Positions 50,565 to 59,344 of a stretch of DNA of 64,000 nt are shown here, in pieces. Source of the stretch: CBDCXE01 sp965223725 [NCBI: Nitrospinota bacterium] (GTDB lineage Bacteria > Nitrospinota_A > UBA7883); the NCBI GenBank assembly GCA_965223725.1, contig CBDCXE010000006.1, positions 682,001-746,000 of the forward strand. Direction: 5' to 3'. A program made the position numbers and the translations under genes. The notes beneath the pieces are model-generated. The model searched no databases and was not told the DNA's origin. It worked only from the letters and a program-made list of their open reading frames with translations. Each line of letters starts with the position of its first letter. Position 1 is the first letter of the stretch.

Positions 50565-53282
50565 ATGGATATTACCAAAATAATACGCAACTTATTAAAT
50601 GTTGCAATCGTCGCGTATTTGCTTGCCTTCGCCTATTTCGCCATTTTCGGTGGATTTGATATAGACCTGAGAGGTTTTGGTATACCCTTCAGGATACATA
50701 TGGCCGATATGTATAAACCATCAAAAATATTTTTTATTCTGGTTTTGGCGCGGTTGACCCTTGGCTGTTTCGATTCAAAATCTATCGACTATATAAAAAA
50801 GCCTTTTGTTCGGTTGTATAACTCTAGGTTGACCAACCCTTGCTGTATATTGCTCGGATTAATATTTCTGTTCGCTTTATTCCTTCGAGTTTGGGGGCTG
50901 GGGCAAGGGACGGAGCAATATATTTATCATCCGGACGCCCCAAAGCAGATAAGGGCTATATTCAATTTTCTTGAATGGAAATACAGCTTCGACCTTCGGT
51001 TTCTGGGAAACAGTCATTTTGCTGGTTATCCATATTTCGCCATGCACTTCCCGGAATTTATTCTGAGGTTTATCAACCTGTTTGACAGCGTCACCAGCTT
51101 CAAGGTTTTTAACGAAAACTATAATACCGCCGTGATGGTGGCGCGGCTTGTCAACATTGTTTACTCAATTTTCATATTGTTTCTGGTCTACAGGATCGGC
51201 ATGAAGATAAGCGGCAGGTTTGTCGCTTATCTATCTCTGTTTCTATGTTCAGTCTCTATCATACAGATCCATATGGTTAAATATGTGGGCAACGATCTGC
51301 CGATGTCTTTTTTCTCTCTTATAGCTGTTTATTTTGCATTGAAAAACCTGCAAGGCGAACGCCTGCGATGGTACATCCTCGCAGGCTTGTTCATAGGTTT
51401 GTCTATGGCGAGCAAATATAATGGGGCGCTTACCTTCGTAATTATTGGTTTGATTTATCTATCACTCAGAGAAAGCTTTGTGGATACGCTGAAATCTTCC
51501 GGTTTGATTATTAAGTCTGTGGTTACAGCGTTGCTTCTGTTTTTCTTTGTCAACGCCAACTTTTGGGTCGACCCGGAAAATGCATTTAGAGCTATAAGGG
51601 AAAGCAGTAACCTGGTGGCTCATTATGGACTGTACAATCATGGTCACCTGGAGTTTCTGTGGTCGCATTTAGCTTATAACTATTACGTTTTGAATGGAGT
51701 ATTGAGTCCGGTTCCGGTCTGGATAGCGGCGGCGCTCCTTTTTGTTTTGGTGGCGCGCAGAGGCTCTGATCATTTCTATCTATGGGCAGGCCCTGCCATA
51801 ATATTTATTGTTGGCAAGATTACGATGCCTGTTAGCGCCGCTAACCATTATTTGAATATAGCGCCAATATTTCTGATAGCGATATCCATGGGCGTCAATG
51901 AAATTATGAAAATGATTCGCTACAGGGGCGTTGGCGCAGCCATAGTCGCCCTGACATGCATATACCCAGCATATTATGCAATCGGGGATACAAGCTTTTG
52001 GAGCCTTCGGCCCTTAAAGCATGAAGGACAAAAATGGATGAGCGAAAATGCAGATTATGAGGCGCATGGCGCTTATGCGCTTTTCTATTTTAGTGATTGC
52101 TATACTGACTCTGTCGCCGGCAGGGACCCGGAAACAAACAGGTTTGTAATAAACAAGTTTTATTACGACCTGCCCAAAGCTCCATCTCTGCACAGAACCA
52201 GAACCAATTGCCTGGCATTGCTTGAGCCTGATCCACTGTTTTTCCCGAATACACACTGGGTTGATGATGAGAACAGAGCAACAATTTATCCGGCCAACTA
52301 TAATTTGGTGACCACCACCAAAAAATTTGTAACGACCAAACAGGCGCCGGTGGAAAGGCTTGTTAAAGCCAGTGAGCTGAAAGGAGGAATAACTGTATTA
52401 ACTGACAATTGCTCTCAAATGAAAAATAACAGAGTTAAGGTGAATATCGGCGGTAAAAAGTTCGAATATAATATGGCGCCGGGAAACAAAGTAGTATCAG
52501 AAGTTACCGCCCCAAATCGTACGTGGCTATACTTCGGGGAGTATGTATCGGTGATCGCGGAATCGAAGGAAAGCGCATGTTGGTCCGTTGGAACGAACCC
52601 GCAAGATACTGGAGATATTAAACTGGCTCTGGGCGCCAGGGAAAAGGCTGCTGAGTCATACCTGGAATCAGGATCACCATACAGTCTGATCAAAGCATAC
52701 CTGGAAGGTTCTGAAACCCAGAAAGAAAAAGCTCATAAAGAAATAACCAGGCTTTATCCCAAGCTTTTAACAGGAGAATATTTGAAGAAAGCTACACACT
52801 CCTGGAATGACGCGGCAAATTATACCAGCAATCTTTTTGATATAAAAATGGTAAAAGAGATCAAAAACACAGATACTACTAATGTGTCCGATCCGGAAAA
52901 TATAGAGTCAGTTGGGCCAGGCGAAACATTGTATGGGCCATACATTCCTCTGCTCCAAGGTGATTATACATTATATATAAAATGGAGCGGGAGTGAGCTA
53001 TTGCGCTCTTTCGATATCGACATTGTCAGCTTAAGAAGCAAAAATGTGATAACAAAGAAAAAAATAACTAATAACATGGCCAAAAATTATGCCACTATCA
53101 ATTTTACCATAGAGAATTTTATGGAGCCGGATATTGAGTTTCGTTTCTATAATGTGAAAGGCGCCCGTCTATTGATTGGACAGCTATTGGTTAAGCCGCA
53201 GTACCACAAACCGTTGAAGCGTCTGTTACAAAAATTTCAGCGCGCTGTCCACCAGCCACAACCAGAAGTATCGCAAAACTAA
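50565..53282 (+). CDS. GT-C-fold membrane glycosyltransferase (PMT/ArnT-like) with large C-terminal domain
   Basis: 905 aa. About twelve membrane helices in the first 480 residues, with an acidic residue in the first periplasmic loop (RVWGLGQGTEQYIYHPDAPK) as in lipid-linked-sugar transferases of the GT39/GT83 kind. The remaining 420 residues are periplasmic, mostly beta-rich, with scattered Cys and two possible carbohydrate-binding-like modules. It has its own start (TAGGAATC before ATG) and stands alone. Acceptor and donor are unknown; a polyprenyl-linked sugar donor is inferred from the family. Confidence 0.85.
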   Translation: MDITKIIRNLLNVAIVAYLLAFAYFAIFGGFDIDLRGFGIPFRIHMADMYKPSKIFFILVLARLTLGCFDSKSIDYIKKPFVRLYNSRLTNPCCILLGLIFLFALFLRVWGLGQGTEQYIYHPDAPKQIRAIFNFLEWKYSFDLRFLGNSHFAGYPYFAMHFPEFILRFINLFDSVTSFKVFNENYNTAVMVARLVNIVYSIFILFLVYRIGMKISGRFVAYLSLFLCSVSIIQIHMVKYVGNDLPMSFFSLIAVYFALKNLQGERLRWYILAGLFIGLSMASKYNGALTFVIIGLIYLSLRESFVDTLKSSGLIIKSVVTALLLFFFVNANFWVDPENAFRAIRESSNLVAHYGLYNHGHLEFLWSHLAYNYYVLNGVLSPVPVWIAAALLFVLVARRGSDHFYLWAGPAIIFIVGKITMPVSAANHYLNIAPIFLIAISMGVNEIMKMIRYRGVGAAIVALTCIYPAYYAIGDTSFWSLRPLKHEGQKWMSENADYEAHGAYALFYFSDCYTDSVAGRDPETNRFVINKFYYDLPKAPSLHRTRTNCLALLEPDPLFFPNTHWVDDENRATIYPANYNLVTTTKKFVTTKQAPVERLVKASELKGGITVLTDNCSQMKNNRVKVNIGGKKFEYNMAPGNKVVSEVTAPNRTWLYFGEYVSVIAESKESACWSVGTNPQDTGDIKLALGAREKAAESYLESGSPYSLIKAYLEGSETQKEKAHKEITRLYPKLLTGEYLKKATHSWNDAANYTSNLFDIKMVKEIKNTDTTNVSDPENIESVGPGETLYGPYIPLLQGDYTLYIKWSGSELLRSFDIDIVSLRSKNVITKKKITNNMAKNYATINFTIENFMEPDIEFRFYNVKGARLLIGQLLVKPQYHKPLKRLLQKFQRAVHQPQPEVSQN

Positions 53283-53300
53283 AAAGCCTGGATAACCAAA

Positions 53301-53897
53301 CTATCCGCCAAAATAGAGGGCGGAAATGATATGAAGTGAGACAAGAAAAAGAAACGTTATCGATATTGGCCTATGCATTTTACGCCATTTGGCCAGGGCC
53401 TCTACAGTAATTGAAGAGATAACCAACTTCTCCTCTGCTTGTTCGCGAGTGAGGCCTTGATCGATAAGCGCAGATCTCCTATCGCTGATTTCTTTGTACG
53501 CTTTTGTATAAATAAATCTGCCCACCAGGCCGGATAGTGTGGCCGTCAGCATCGCCAATGTTGTGAAAACAGGCGCCAGTGCGCGAAAATGAGCCCCTCC
53601 ATGAACCCCGATCAAAACTACACCGATAATGGCGAATAATTGGTGCGCGTCCAGCCAATCTTTCAACCGGCCAGGAAAACGTTTAAACCTTTTTTTTACT
53701 GTATAACCGGCCAAAGATAAAAATATCATTAATAGTCCGATATTACCCAAAGAATGCATAAGAAGATGATGCAGGTCCCTGGTTTGTGTGGTCAGGTTGT
53801 CGATGAGAATCTCTATCGCAATGGTAATGGATATAATAATGGCGCTTAGAGATAGTAAAATTGCAAGACGCCCAAAAGTCCGCAAAACTGTTATCAC
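53301..53897 (-). CDS. Cytochrome b-like membrane protein paired with a multihaem cytochrome
   Basis: 198 aa, about five helices. Histidines lie at membrane-helix positions fit for haem b: LHHLLMHSLGN, DAHQLFAIIGVVLIGVHGGAHF and KMHRPISITFLFLVSLHII. The pattern resembles ferric-reductase/cytochrome b-type membrane anchors, but the exact family is not certain. The start is 23 nt after the multihaem cytochrome c gene on the same strand, suggesting a membrane quinol oxidase or reductase module with the cytochrome as periplasmic electron carrier. Confidence 0.75.
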   Translation of the reverse strand: MITVLRTFGRLAILLSLSAIIISITIAIEILIDNLTTQTRDLHHLLMHSLGNIGLLMIFLSLAGYTVKKRFKRFPGRLKDWLDAHQLFAIIGVVLIGVHGGAHFRALAPVFTTLAMLTATLSGLVGRFIYTKAYKEISDRRSALIDQGLTREQAEEKLVISSITVEALAKWRKMHRPISITFLFLVSLHIISALYFGG

Positions 53898-53920
53898 ACC
53901 AGCCTCAATACCATTTAATT

Positions 53921-54775
53921 TTAGTCATCATCGTGATCATCATAATCTTTCCACCGATACGACCTGGAATGCTCACCTTTCCTATCCCCCCGGTCCCCCG
54001 GTTTTTCATGCTCGCGTCCGGTTGGATGACATTTCACACAATCAGAATAGCCACGTATTCCCTCTTCCAGGTGCTCATTGGCAACCTCCCCTTTTGTATG
54101 CTCATGACAACCCAAATAACAATCATATTTTTCCAATGAATCGGGATGACATGTCTTACACTCACTATTTGCGCCAAACTTTTTGCCGTGCGATAGCGGA
54201 AACTTGTGGTCGAACTTGGCCGGCTTCCAGCTTGTGATATCGTGGCATTTTTTACAGTCGGAACCTACCTGAATATGCTTAGCTGGTAATAAATGGCAAG
54301 TGGCGCATGCGGCTGATCCTTCCATTTTAGTATGATCAAAATTTGCCGGTTTCCAGCTGGTGATAGAATGACAGTCTCTGCAGTCAGCGCTTTTTGGTTT
54401 GCCATGGTTTGGGCTGAGTTGGTGGCATTGTATACATGGAGCCTCTGGGTATATTTCAGCATGTGCTGCTACGAGCGTTATTTTTGCGTTGGAGCCCAAA
54501 TGTTCCGTATGGCAATTAACGCATCCGGTTTTTTTCTTGTGGCCGGCAGACAGGCTTACTCTATTCAACCAATATGCGGATCCATGGCAATCCTGACTTG
54601 AACAGAGCGTTCCATCTGGTTTACTAAAAGGTTCATGGCAAGCCTTGCAATTTTTGATATTAACATGGCCCTTGTGTAGCTGGCCGGGGGAGAAGAGCCA
54701 GCCCTGCTTGTAATACGAAAGTAATGCCAGGGCGCCTATCAAAACCAACAGTGCTATTTTGGATCGTCTAGTCAT
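53921..54775 (-). CDS. Membrane-anchored multihaem (up to ten) cytochrome c
   Basis: 284 aa with an N-terminal signal anchor (IALLVLIGALALLSYY). Eight canonical CxxCH sites: CKACH, CVNCH, CIQCH, CRDCH, CATCH, CKKCH, CKTCH, CVKCH. Two more are atypical: CSSQDCH (Cx4CH) and CYLGCH (Cx3CH). The unit CH-(D/S)-ITSWKPA-x-FDH occurs twice, the repeat seen in class III-type multihaem proteins. The C-terminus is acidic/His-rich (DYDDHDDD). It precedes the cytochrome b-like gene and should receive electrons from it in the periplasm. Confidence 0.93.
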   Translation of the reverse strand: MTRRSKIALLVLIGALALLSYYKQGWLFSPGQLHKGHVNIKNCKACHEPFSKPDGTLCSSQDCHGSAYWLNRVSLSAGHKKKTGCVNCHTEHLGSNAKITLVAAHAEIYPEAPCIQCHQLSPNHGKPKSADCRDCHSITSWKPANFDHTKMEGSAACATCHLLPAKHIQVGSDCKKCHDITSWKPAKFDHKFPLSHGKKFGANSECKTCHPDSLEKYDCYLGCHEHTKGEVANEHLEEGIRGYSDCVKCHPTGREHEKPGDRGDRKGEHSRSYRWKDYDDHDDD

Positions 54776-55004
54776 CTAAATTGATTTTGAAGGTATATAG
54801 CATTGCTGTTGCCAGGTGGTCGTAAATATACAAAATAAAGTATTAATGTAAAATTGGTCAATAAAACACAAAGCTGCAGAATACCAGCTGCACTATACTG
54901 CGAGTAAAAAACAGGCGAAAGCGGCTTGGGCCGAAGCTAGCTAAGATGCAACTGGCAGCCAGTTGAGGGAGGCAAAAGACCGCCAGCGCACATCAATTTT
55001 CAGA

Positions 55005-55298
55005 TTACTTTTTACCGCCAAGAACGGAGTCTTTGCAAGCTTTCGCCACACGAAATTTCACAACTTTTTTCGCCGGGATTTTTATGGTCTCCCCGGTTTG
55101 TGGATTGCGGCCTTTGCGAGCCTTGCGGTTGACGAGCACAAGTTTGCCAAGCCCAGGCAGTGTAAAACCAACCTTTGCTTCTTTGTAAGCCAGTTCCGCA
55201 AGATCATTAAGGATTTGAGCGGCCAACTTTTTTGTGATGTCAGCATTACTAGCAATGTGATCCGCGATTTGAGATTTGGTCATAGGTTTTTTTGCCAT
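55005..55298 (-). CDS. HU-family nucleoid protein
   Basis: 97 aa. DNABII fold: MTKSQIADHIASNADITKKL, then AKVGFTLPGLGKLVLVNRKAR with the arm GRNPQTGETIKIPAKKVVKFR. The Gly-Arg-Asn-Pro tip with its conserved Pro intercalates DNA. The C-terminus ends in AKACKDSVLGGKK, longer than the shortest HU. It lies downstream of the ParB-like operon on the same strand, with tandem inverted repeats in between. HU versus IHF cannot be told with certainty, but GRNPQTGETI favours HU. Confidence 0.93.
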   Translation of the reverse strand: MAKKPMTKSQIADHIASNADITKKLAAQILNDLAELAYKEAKVGFTLPGLGKLVLVNRKARKGRNPQTGETIKIPAKKVVKFRVAKACKDSVLGGKK

Positions 55299-55348
55299 AA
55301 CAACTTTCCTGCATGTAGGTTAAGGGTTCCAGATAACAATACAAGGTT

Positions 55349-55373
55349 GACCGATTTAATCAAAGTTTCGGTC
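55349..55373. repeat. Inverted repeat GACCGA-N13-TCGGTC upstream of HU
   Basis: GACCGA (55349-55354) and TCGGTC (55368-55373). First of two tandem copies between the HU start and the ParB-like stop; candidate operator in the HU promoter region. Confidence 0.5.
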
Positions 55374-55397
55374 TAATTACAATAAAAAAATGCTCCT

Positions 55398-55425
55398 GAC
55401 CGAAATTATTTTCATGCAATCGGTC
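55398..55425. repeat. Inverted repeat GACCGA-N16-TCGGTC, second copy
   Basis: GACCGA (55398-55403) and TCGGTC (55420-55425). On the minus strand a T7 run starts about 7 nt past the stem, so it might also act as a weak terminator for the ParB-like operon. Confidence 0.5.
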
Positions 55426-55470
55426 TTGGCTGTGATAATAAATTGTCGGGAATAACATAACCACTGGTAG

Positions 55471-56442
55471 TCATAGCCATTTATAAAGTTTTTCCAGCTC
55501 TGCTTTCTTTACGCTAGCTATCGCGCGGGCGGAATCGAGGAGAGCTTGAGCGTTATCAGCTTTTATTTTCAGCTCGATATCGCGCCCTTCAAAATTTTCC
55601 GGCGCTTTCACTTCAACATTGGCGGGCAGCCCCAATGCTGCTACTGCGTTATTCATTTCTGTTTCCATCCTCTCAAGCTGCGGTTTTTTTCTTTTCATTA
55701 TCAAGGAGTAAAGAAGCGCGGATGATTGTTTGTTATTGCCAAAGGCTCCGGTTGCAACAACCTGAGCCTTATTTAATACAGACTCGACCGAACCGTTTTC
55801 AATCGAACATATTTCTGCTATCGCTTCCATCAGCTTGATCGACCTGTTCAGTCCGAATTTATATTGCATAAGCCATCGGCAGAGCGCCTCACGCTCTGCA
55901 TCAGTGTAACTATCCAGTATTATCGCCGCCCCGGTTTTCATGCCTGTTTCATATATCAGTTGCTTTGCAGCCTCACCAAAGGCGCTTGTTTTTTTCAGGC
56001 GGCTCAATATTTTTGCTGATTTTGACAATCCTGTAATCGGCATCAGCGTATCTATAACTTCCTTTTCGGTCTTGCTAAAATTATCCATCGCTGATGAAAC
56101 GATATTAGCCTGTTCAACCAGATTAAACTCCCTGTTTGCTCTGTTCTCATACAGATGTTTGATAAACAGTTCATATGGGTTGATCCCGGCATACTCGATT
56201 GCAGCGACTTTATCGAGCCCGGCCAATTTGGCCGCCTTGGCCCGACGGAATCCGCTAATCAATAAGGGCGCCCCATCGGTGGCGCATGTCACCCAGATCG
56301 GAGTAACCACGCCAACTTGCCGGACTGACTCTGTTAATGATTCGTCTTTCAACGGATATGAAAAACAGTATTTCTGATCGTATTTTATATCTTCGAGGGG
56401 AAGTTCGACCAGGCTAGCTGTGACTGAACCTGCGCCATTCAT
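55471..56442 (-). CDS. Orphan ParB/Srx-fold protein
   Basis: 323 aa. The ParB N-terminal (CTPase-type) fold is seen in VTPIWVTCATDGAPLLISGFRRAKAAKLAG, with the GxRRxxA element as SGFRRAKAA, and the following NRANREFNLVEQANIV corresponds to the ENxxR/Ixx-EE box. A helical middle domain suited to DNA binding follows. No ParA lies beside it, and it is not next to gid/mnm genes as chromosomal parB usually is. It overlaps its upstream neighbour by ATGA. Probably a nucleoid or transcription factor of the ParB/Noc type rather than the primary partition protein. Confidence 0.82.
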   Translation of the reverse strand: MNGAGSVTASLVELPLEDIKYDQKYCFSYPLKDESLTESVRQVGVVTPIWVTCATDGAPLLISGFRRAKAAKLAGLDKVAAIEYAGINPYELFIKHLYENRANREFNLVEQANIVSSAMDNFSKTEKEVIDTLMPITGLSKSAKILSRLKKTSAFGEAAKQLIYETGMKTGAAIILDSYTDAEREALCRWLMQYKFGLNRSIKLMEAIAEICSIENGSVESVLNKAQVVATGAFGNNKQSSALLYSLIMKRKKPQLERMETEMNNAVAALGLPANVEVKAPENFEGRDIELKIKADNAQALLDSARAIASVKKAELEKLYKWL

Positions 56443-57164
56443 ACTGATCGTGGAGATGATTCCGAGACCAGCCAGAGCAGGTCATCGAAGGATGCGCCGG
56501 TGCGCAAGGTGACCGCCCGTAAACTGCGGATCTGTTTTGTGGAGAACGCTTTTATTTCCACAAGACGTTTTTCCAGCGCCGACGCTCCATAAGCGCCATC
56601 GAACCGCTTCAGGTTATGTCGCCGCATGTCAAACCGTGGCAGGTCACAATCATCCGCCAGCGTTATATCCTTTTTTATGGCCAGGTCAACCAGCTGTTCA
56701 CCCTTTGGCCCCAAGCTCTCCAGCACTACATAGGCAGTGGCGCTAAGTTTTATGTTGGGTGAAAATAGATGAAGCATGACAGCCTCCAGCCCCCGCTTTT
56801 TGTTTAACCGGCCCAGCATTTTTAGCAGCTCTACCTGGACCTTCTCGCCGCGCAGCGGCAGTTGCGATATGGCAAACCATTCGAAGCCGCCTTTATAGCT
56901 TTCGAATATCAACCGAAATTTTTTGATCTTTATCGCTTCACTGTTTGCATTATTAACTTGTCTTATCAGCTGGGCGAATGTTGGGTAGGGCTGATCTGCG
57001 ACGGAGCCTTGAAGGGTTGTATGTAGCGCACGCGCTTTAAAATATATTGAATTGATTATTCTATTTGGCCATCGACGTTTTATATTTGAGCTTTGATCGT
57101 CCCCGGTGATAGCTGGATCATAAACCCCTGGATACATATTTGTATCACTGTTGCTATATTCCAT
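56439..57164 (-). CDS. HEAT-like hypothetical protein coupled to the ParB-like gene
   Basis: 241 aa, family not recognised. Residues 85-160 look like alpha-solenoid (HEAT) repeats: FEWFAISQLPLRGEKVQVELL (pieces ISQLPLRGE and VQVELLKMLGRLN), then GLEAVMLHLFSPNIKLSATAY and VVLESLGPKGEQLVDLAI. The N-terminal 50 residues are disordered. It has no signal or membrane segment. The stop overlaps the ParB-like start (ATGA), so the two are made together and probably interact. Confidence 0.7.
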   Translation of the reverse strand: MEYSNSDTNMYPGVYDPAITGDDQSSNIKRRWPNRIINSIYFKARALHTTLQGSVADQPYPTFAQLIRQVNNANSEAIKIKKFRLIFESYKGGFEWFAISQLPLRGEKVQVELLKMLGRLNKKRGLEAVMLHLFSPNIKLSATAYVVLESLGPKGEQLVDLAIKKDITLADDCDLPRFDMRRHNLKRFDGAYGASALEKRLVEIKAFSTKQIRSLRAVTLRTGASFDDLLWLVSESSPRSV

Positions 57165-57404
57165 TTGAATGATATTTATATATTAATATTTTAATATATT
57201 AACTAAATTAGCTGTAACTATATGTTAATTACTATTAATTGTCAATAATTAATATTCAGAAAGCCGAAGATACAGGTTGATACAAATACCTTGTGGAAGA
57301 TCTCTAGATAAAAGTGATAAAAATGTAATCGTGCCGATATGGATTCACGCAATTTAGGTATACAATAGAGAAAAGTATTATCTAAGTAAACAGGAAGTAA
57401 AAAT

Positions 57405-58274
57405 TTGATTAGTAAAACCACCAGCAGAGCTACGATTTTATTCGTGCTGATAACATTTCTGGTCTCGCCAAACTTAATATACGCCAAAGAGAAAAAGTCG
57501 CTTTGGGAAGTGGGCCTTATCTCTGGCGCATTTACATGGCCGCACTATATCGGCAGTGACCAGCGATATACATTGCCTGTTGTCTTGCCTGCAATTTTAT
57601 ATCGCGGTGACTTTTTCAGGGTCGACAGGAAAGGACTGAGAGGACTGTTTTACCAGTCTGAAAATATAGCGCTCGACATCGGCTTCTCCGGTGGTGTCCC
57701 GGTTAGCAATGATAATAACGACGCTCGCAAAGGGATGCCAGATTTACCGATTACGGTGCAAATGGGCCCGCGGCTGGTTGTAAAGCTGTTTGATGGCAAC
57801 AACAGCATGAGTATTCTGGGCCGCTTCCCGGTAAGGTCAGTTTGGGATATAGAAGGAAGAAACCAGGGCTGGGCAGCAGAGCCTGACCTGATGTTCAGCA
57901 ACCGAGCTCTTTTCTCCTCATCTGTCAGCATGGTAATACGCACCGGTTTGCTATATGGATCGCAGAAATATCATGACCTTTTATATACAGTTGATGAGCG
58001 CTTCATTACACCAACAAGGCCTGCCTTCAAAGCCCAGGAAGGTTATAACTCTTTTTCTATCTCAGCTCGGCTTCGCCGGTCCATAACACGCAATATTTCG
58101 TCTGGTATAGTTGTCCAGTGGAGGGGTCTGCACAATAGCGTCATCAACGATAGTCCCTTGGTCAGAATCAAAGATAATTATGGCGGTGTCGTATGGCTCA
58201 GGTGGACGTTCTGGCGCTCCAAGGCCAGGGAAGGAAAAAAACCTATCATATCAGAGCCGAGCGAAGGTTTATAA
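57405..58274 (+). CDS. MipA/OmpV-family outer-membrane protein
   Basis: 289 aa. A Sec signal peptide (ILFVLITFLVSPNLIYA) precedes a beta-barrel with alternating strands and the family landmarks PHYIGSDQRYTLPVVLPAILY, a short IALDIGFSGGVPV and GVVWLRWTFW at the C-terminus, which ends the last strand in aromatic residues before a short tail. The TTG start is supported by CAGGAAG 8 nt upstream. Family members are scaffold or porin-like outer-membrane proteins. It lies just before the gsp operon in the same direction, with a separate gsp promoter between. Confidence 0.88.
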   Translation: MISKTTSRATILFVLITFLVSPNLIYAKEKKSLWEVGLISGAFTWPHYIGSDQRYTLPVVLPAILYRGDFFRVDRKGLRGLFYQSENIALDIGFSGGVPVSNDNNDARKGMPDLPITVQMGPRLVVKLFDGNNSMSILGRFPVRSVWDIEGRNQGWAAEPDLMFSNRALFSSSVSMVIRTGLLYGSQKYHDLLYTVDERFITPTRPAFKAQEGYNSFSISARLRRSITRNISSGIVVQWRGLHNSVINDSPLVRIKDNYGGVVWLRWTFWRSKAREGKKPIISEPSEGL

Positions 58275-58317
58275 TAAAATATTCATTTTTGGTTAACTAA
58301 CGCGGTGGCGGCTATAG

Positions 58318-58347
58318 TCGACAAGGTTTGATGACTGTTGATATAAT
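58318..58347 (+). promoter_or_regulatory. Promoter for gspGHIJKLM
   Basis: TCGACA (58318-58323), 18-nt spacer, TATAAT (58342-58347). The start would be near 58355, about 22 nt before the gspG ATG, with GGTGG as ribosome-binding site. Confidence 0.5.
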
Positions 58348-58376
58348 AATGGGATACAAAATAAAATCGGTGGTAA

Positions 58377-58829
58377 ATGAGCGATAACAGAAAAAAGATC
58401 AAGCTGGCAATAAGTGGTCGGTCCGGGTTTACTCTGATCGAGATAATGGTGGTCGTGGTTATCCTCGGCATACTTGCGGCGCTTGTGGTGCCCAAAATTA
58501 TCTCCAGGCCAGATGAAGCGCGTTATGTGGCGGCGAAACATGATATTGGAGTAATAGTACAAGCGCTGAAGCTCTATCGTCTGGATAACGGCGCTTATCC
58601 AACCACCGATCAAGGACTCCGCGCTCTGGTTAACCGGCCCACATCGGGCCCAGTTCCCCGCAACTGGAGGCAAGGTTACCTGGAATATCTGCCGAAAGAC
58701 CCGTGGGGAAACGATTTTCGATACCTGAACCCGGGCAGATACGCTGAAATCGATGTTTTCACATTTGGCGCCGATGGTATGGCGGGTGGTGATGGTATAA
58801 ACATGGATATAGGGTCTTGGATGCGCTAG
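58377..58829 (+). CDS. gspG: Major pseudopilin GspG
   Basis: 150 aa. Prepilin site RSG/FTLIEIMVVVVILGILAA with Glu at mature +5, then the GspG-specific YRLDNGAYPTTDQGLRALV and YLPKDPWGNDFRYLNPG. It forms the shaft of the T2SS pseudopilus. First gene of the gspG-M operon; its end overlaps gspH by 13 bp. Confidence 0.97.
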   Translation: MSDNRKKIKLAISGRSGFTLIEIMVVVVILGILAALVVPKIISRPDEARYVAAKHDIGVIVQALKLYRLDNGAYPTTDQGLRALVNRPTSGPVPRNWRQGYLEYLPKDPWGNDFRYLNPGRYAEIDVFTFGADGMAGGDGINMDIGSWMR

Positions 58830-59332
58830 GTCCTGCTCTTCACCGGTTAATAAAACAGAAGAGTTATAACGACGGCTTTACACTAATAGAGATCGTTGCT
58901 GTTCTCGTCGTTATTGGGGTCACCTTTGCACTCGCCGCCCTATCCATGGGTAAAAGTGACAGCTTTATACTGAACTCTGAAGCCAGAAGATTTGCGGTGA
59001 TTCTGGAGCAGACCCGGCAGGAAGCGATAGTGCGCAGTGAGAAAATTGCCGTTGCGCTCAGAGGCCCGAAATTTCGATTCCTGCGGTTCAATGAAAAAAA
59101 CCAATGGAAACCGTTTAGTGATGATTATTTCCGTGAAGGCAGTCTGGAAGGTGGAGTAATGCCTGTGGGCCTCACTGTAAACCGTTCAAGATCACCAATT
59201 AAGGAGCATCTGGTTTTCAACCCATCCGGTTATTCCCTGCCGTTCAGCCTGACCCTGGGATATAAGAATGAGAAGGTAGCCATCAATGTCGACCCCCTTG
59301 GCAGAGTAGATGTAATCGGCTCCGGCGGGTGA
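58817..59332 (+). CDS. gspH: Minor pseudopilin GspH
   Basis: 171 aa from a TTG start. Prepilin site YNDG/FTLIEIVAVLVVIGVTFAL with Glu at +5, and an H-type C-terminal beta domain with RFAVILEQTRQEAIVRSEKIAVAL, here quoted as RRFAVILEQTRQEAIVR. Position between gspG and gspI supports the assignment. It belongs to the pseudopilus tip or shaft region. The long leader before the cleavage site (about 19 residues) is normal for TTG-start alternatives. Confidence 0.9.
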   Translation: MDALGPALHRLIKQKSYNDGFTLIEIVAVLVVIGVTFALAALSMGKSDSFILNSEARRFAVILEQTRQEAIVRSEKIAVALRGPKFRFLRFNEKNQWKPFSDDYFREGSLEGGVMPVGLTVNRSRSPIKEHLVFNPSGYSLPFSLTLGYKNEKVAINVDPLGRVDVIGSGG

Positions 59333-59344
59333 GGGATCATTGCC

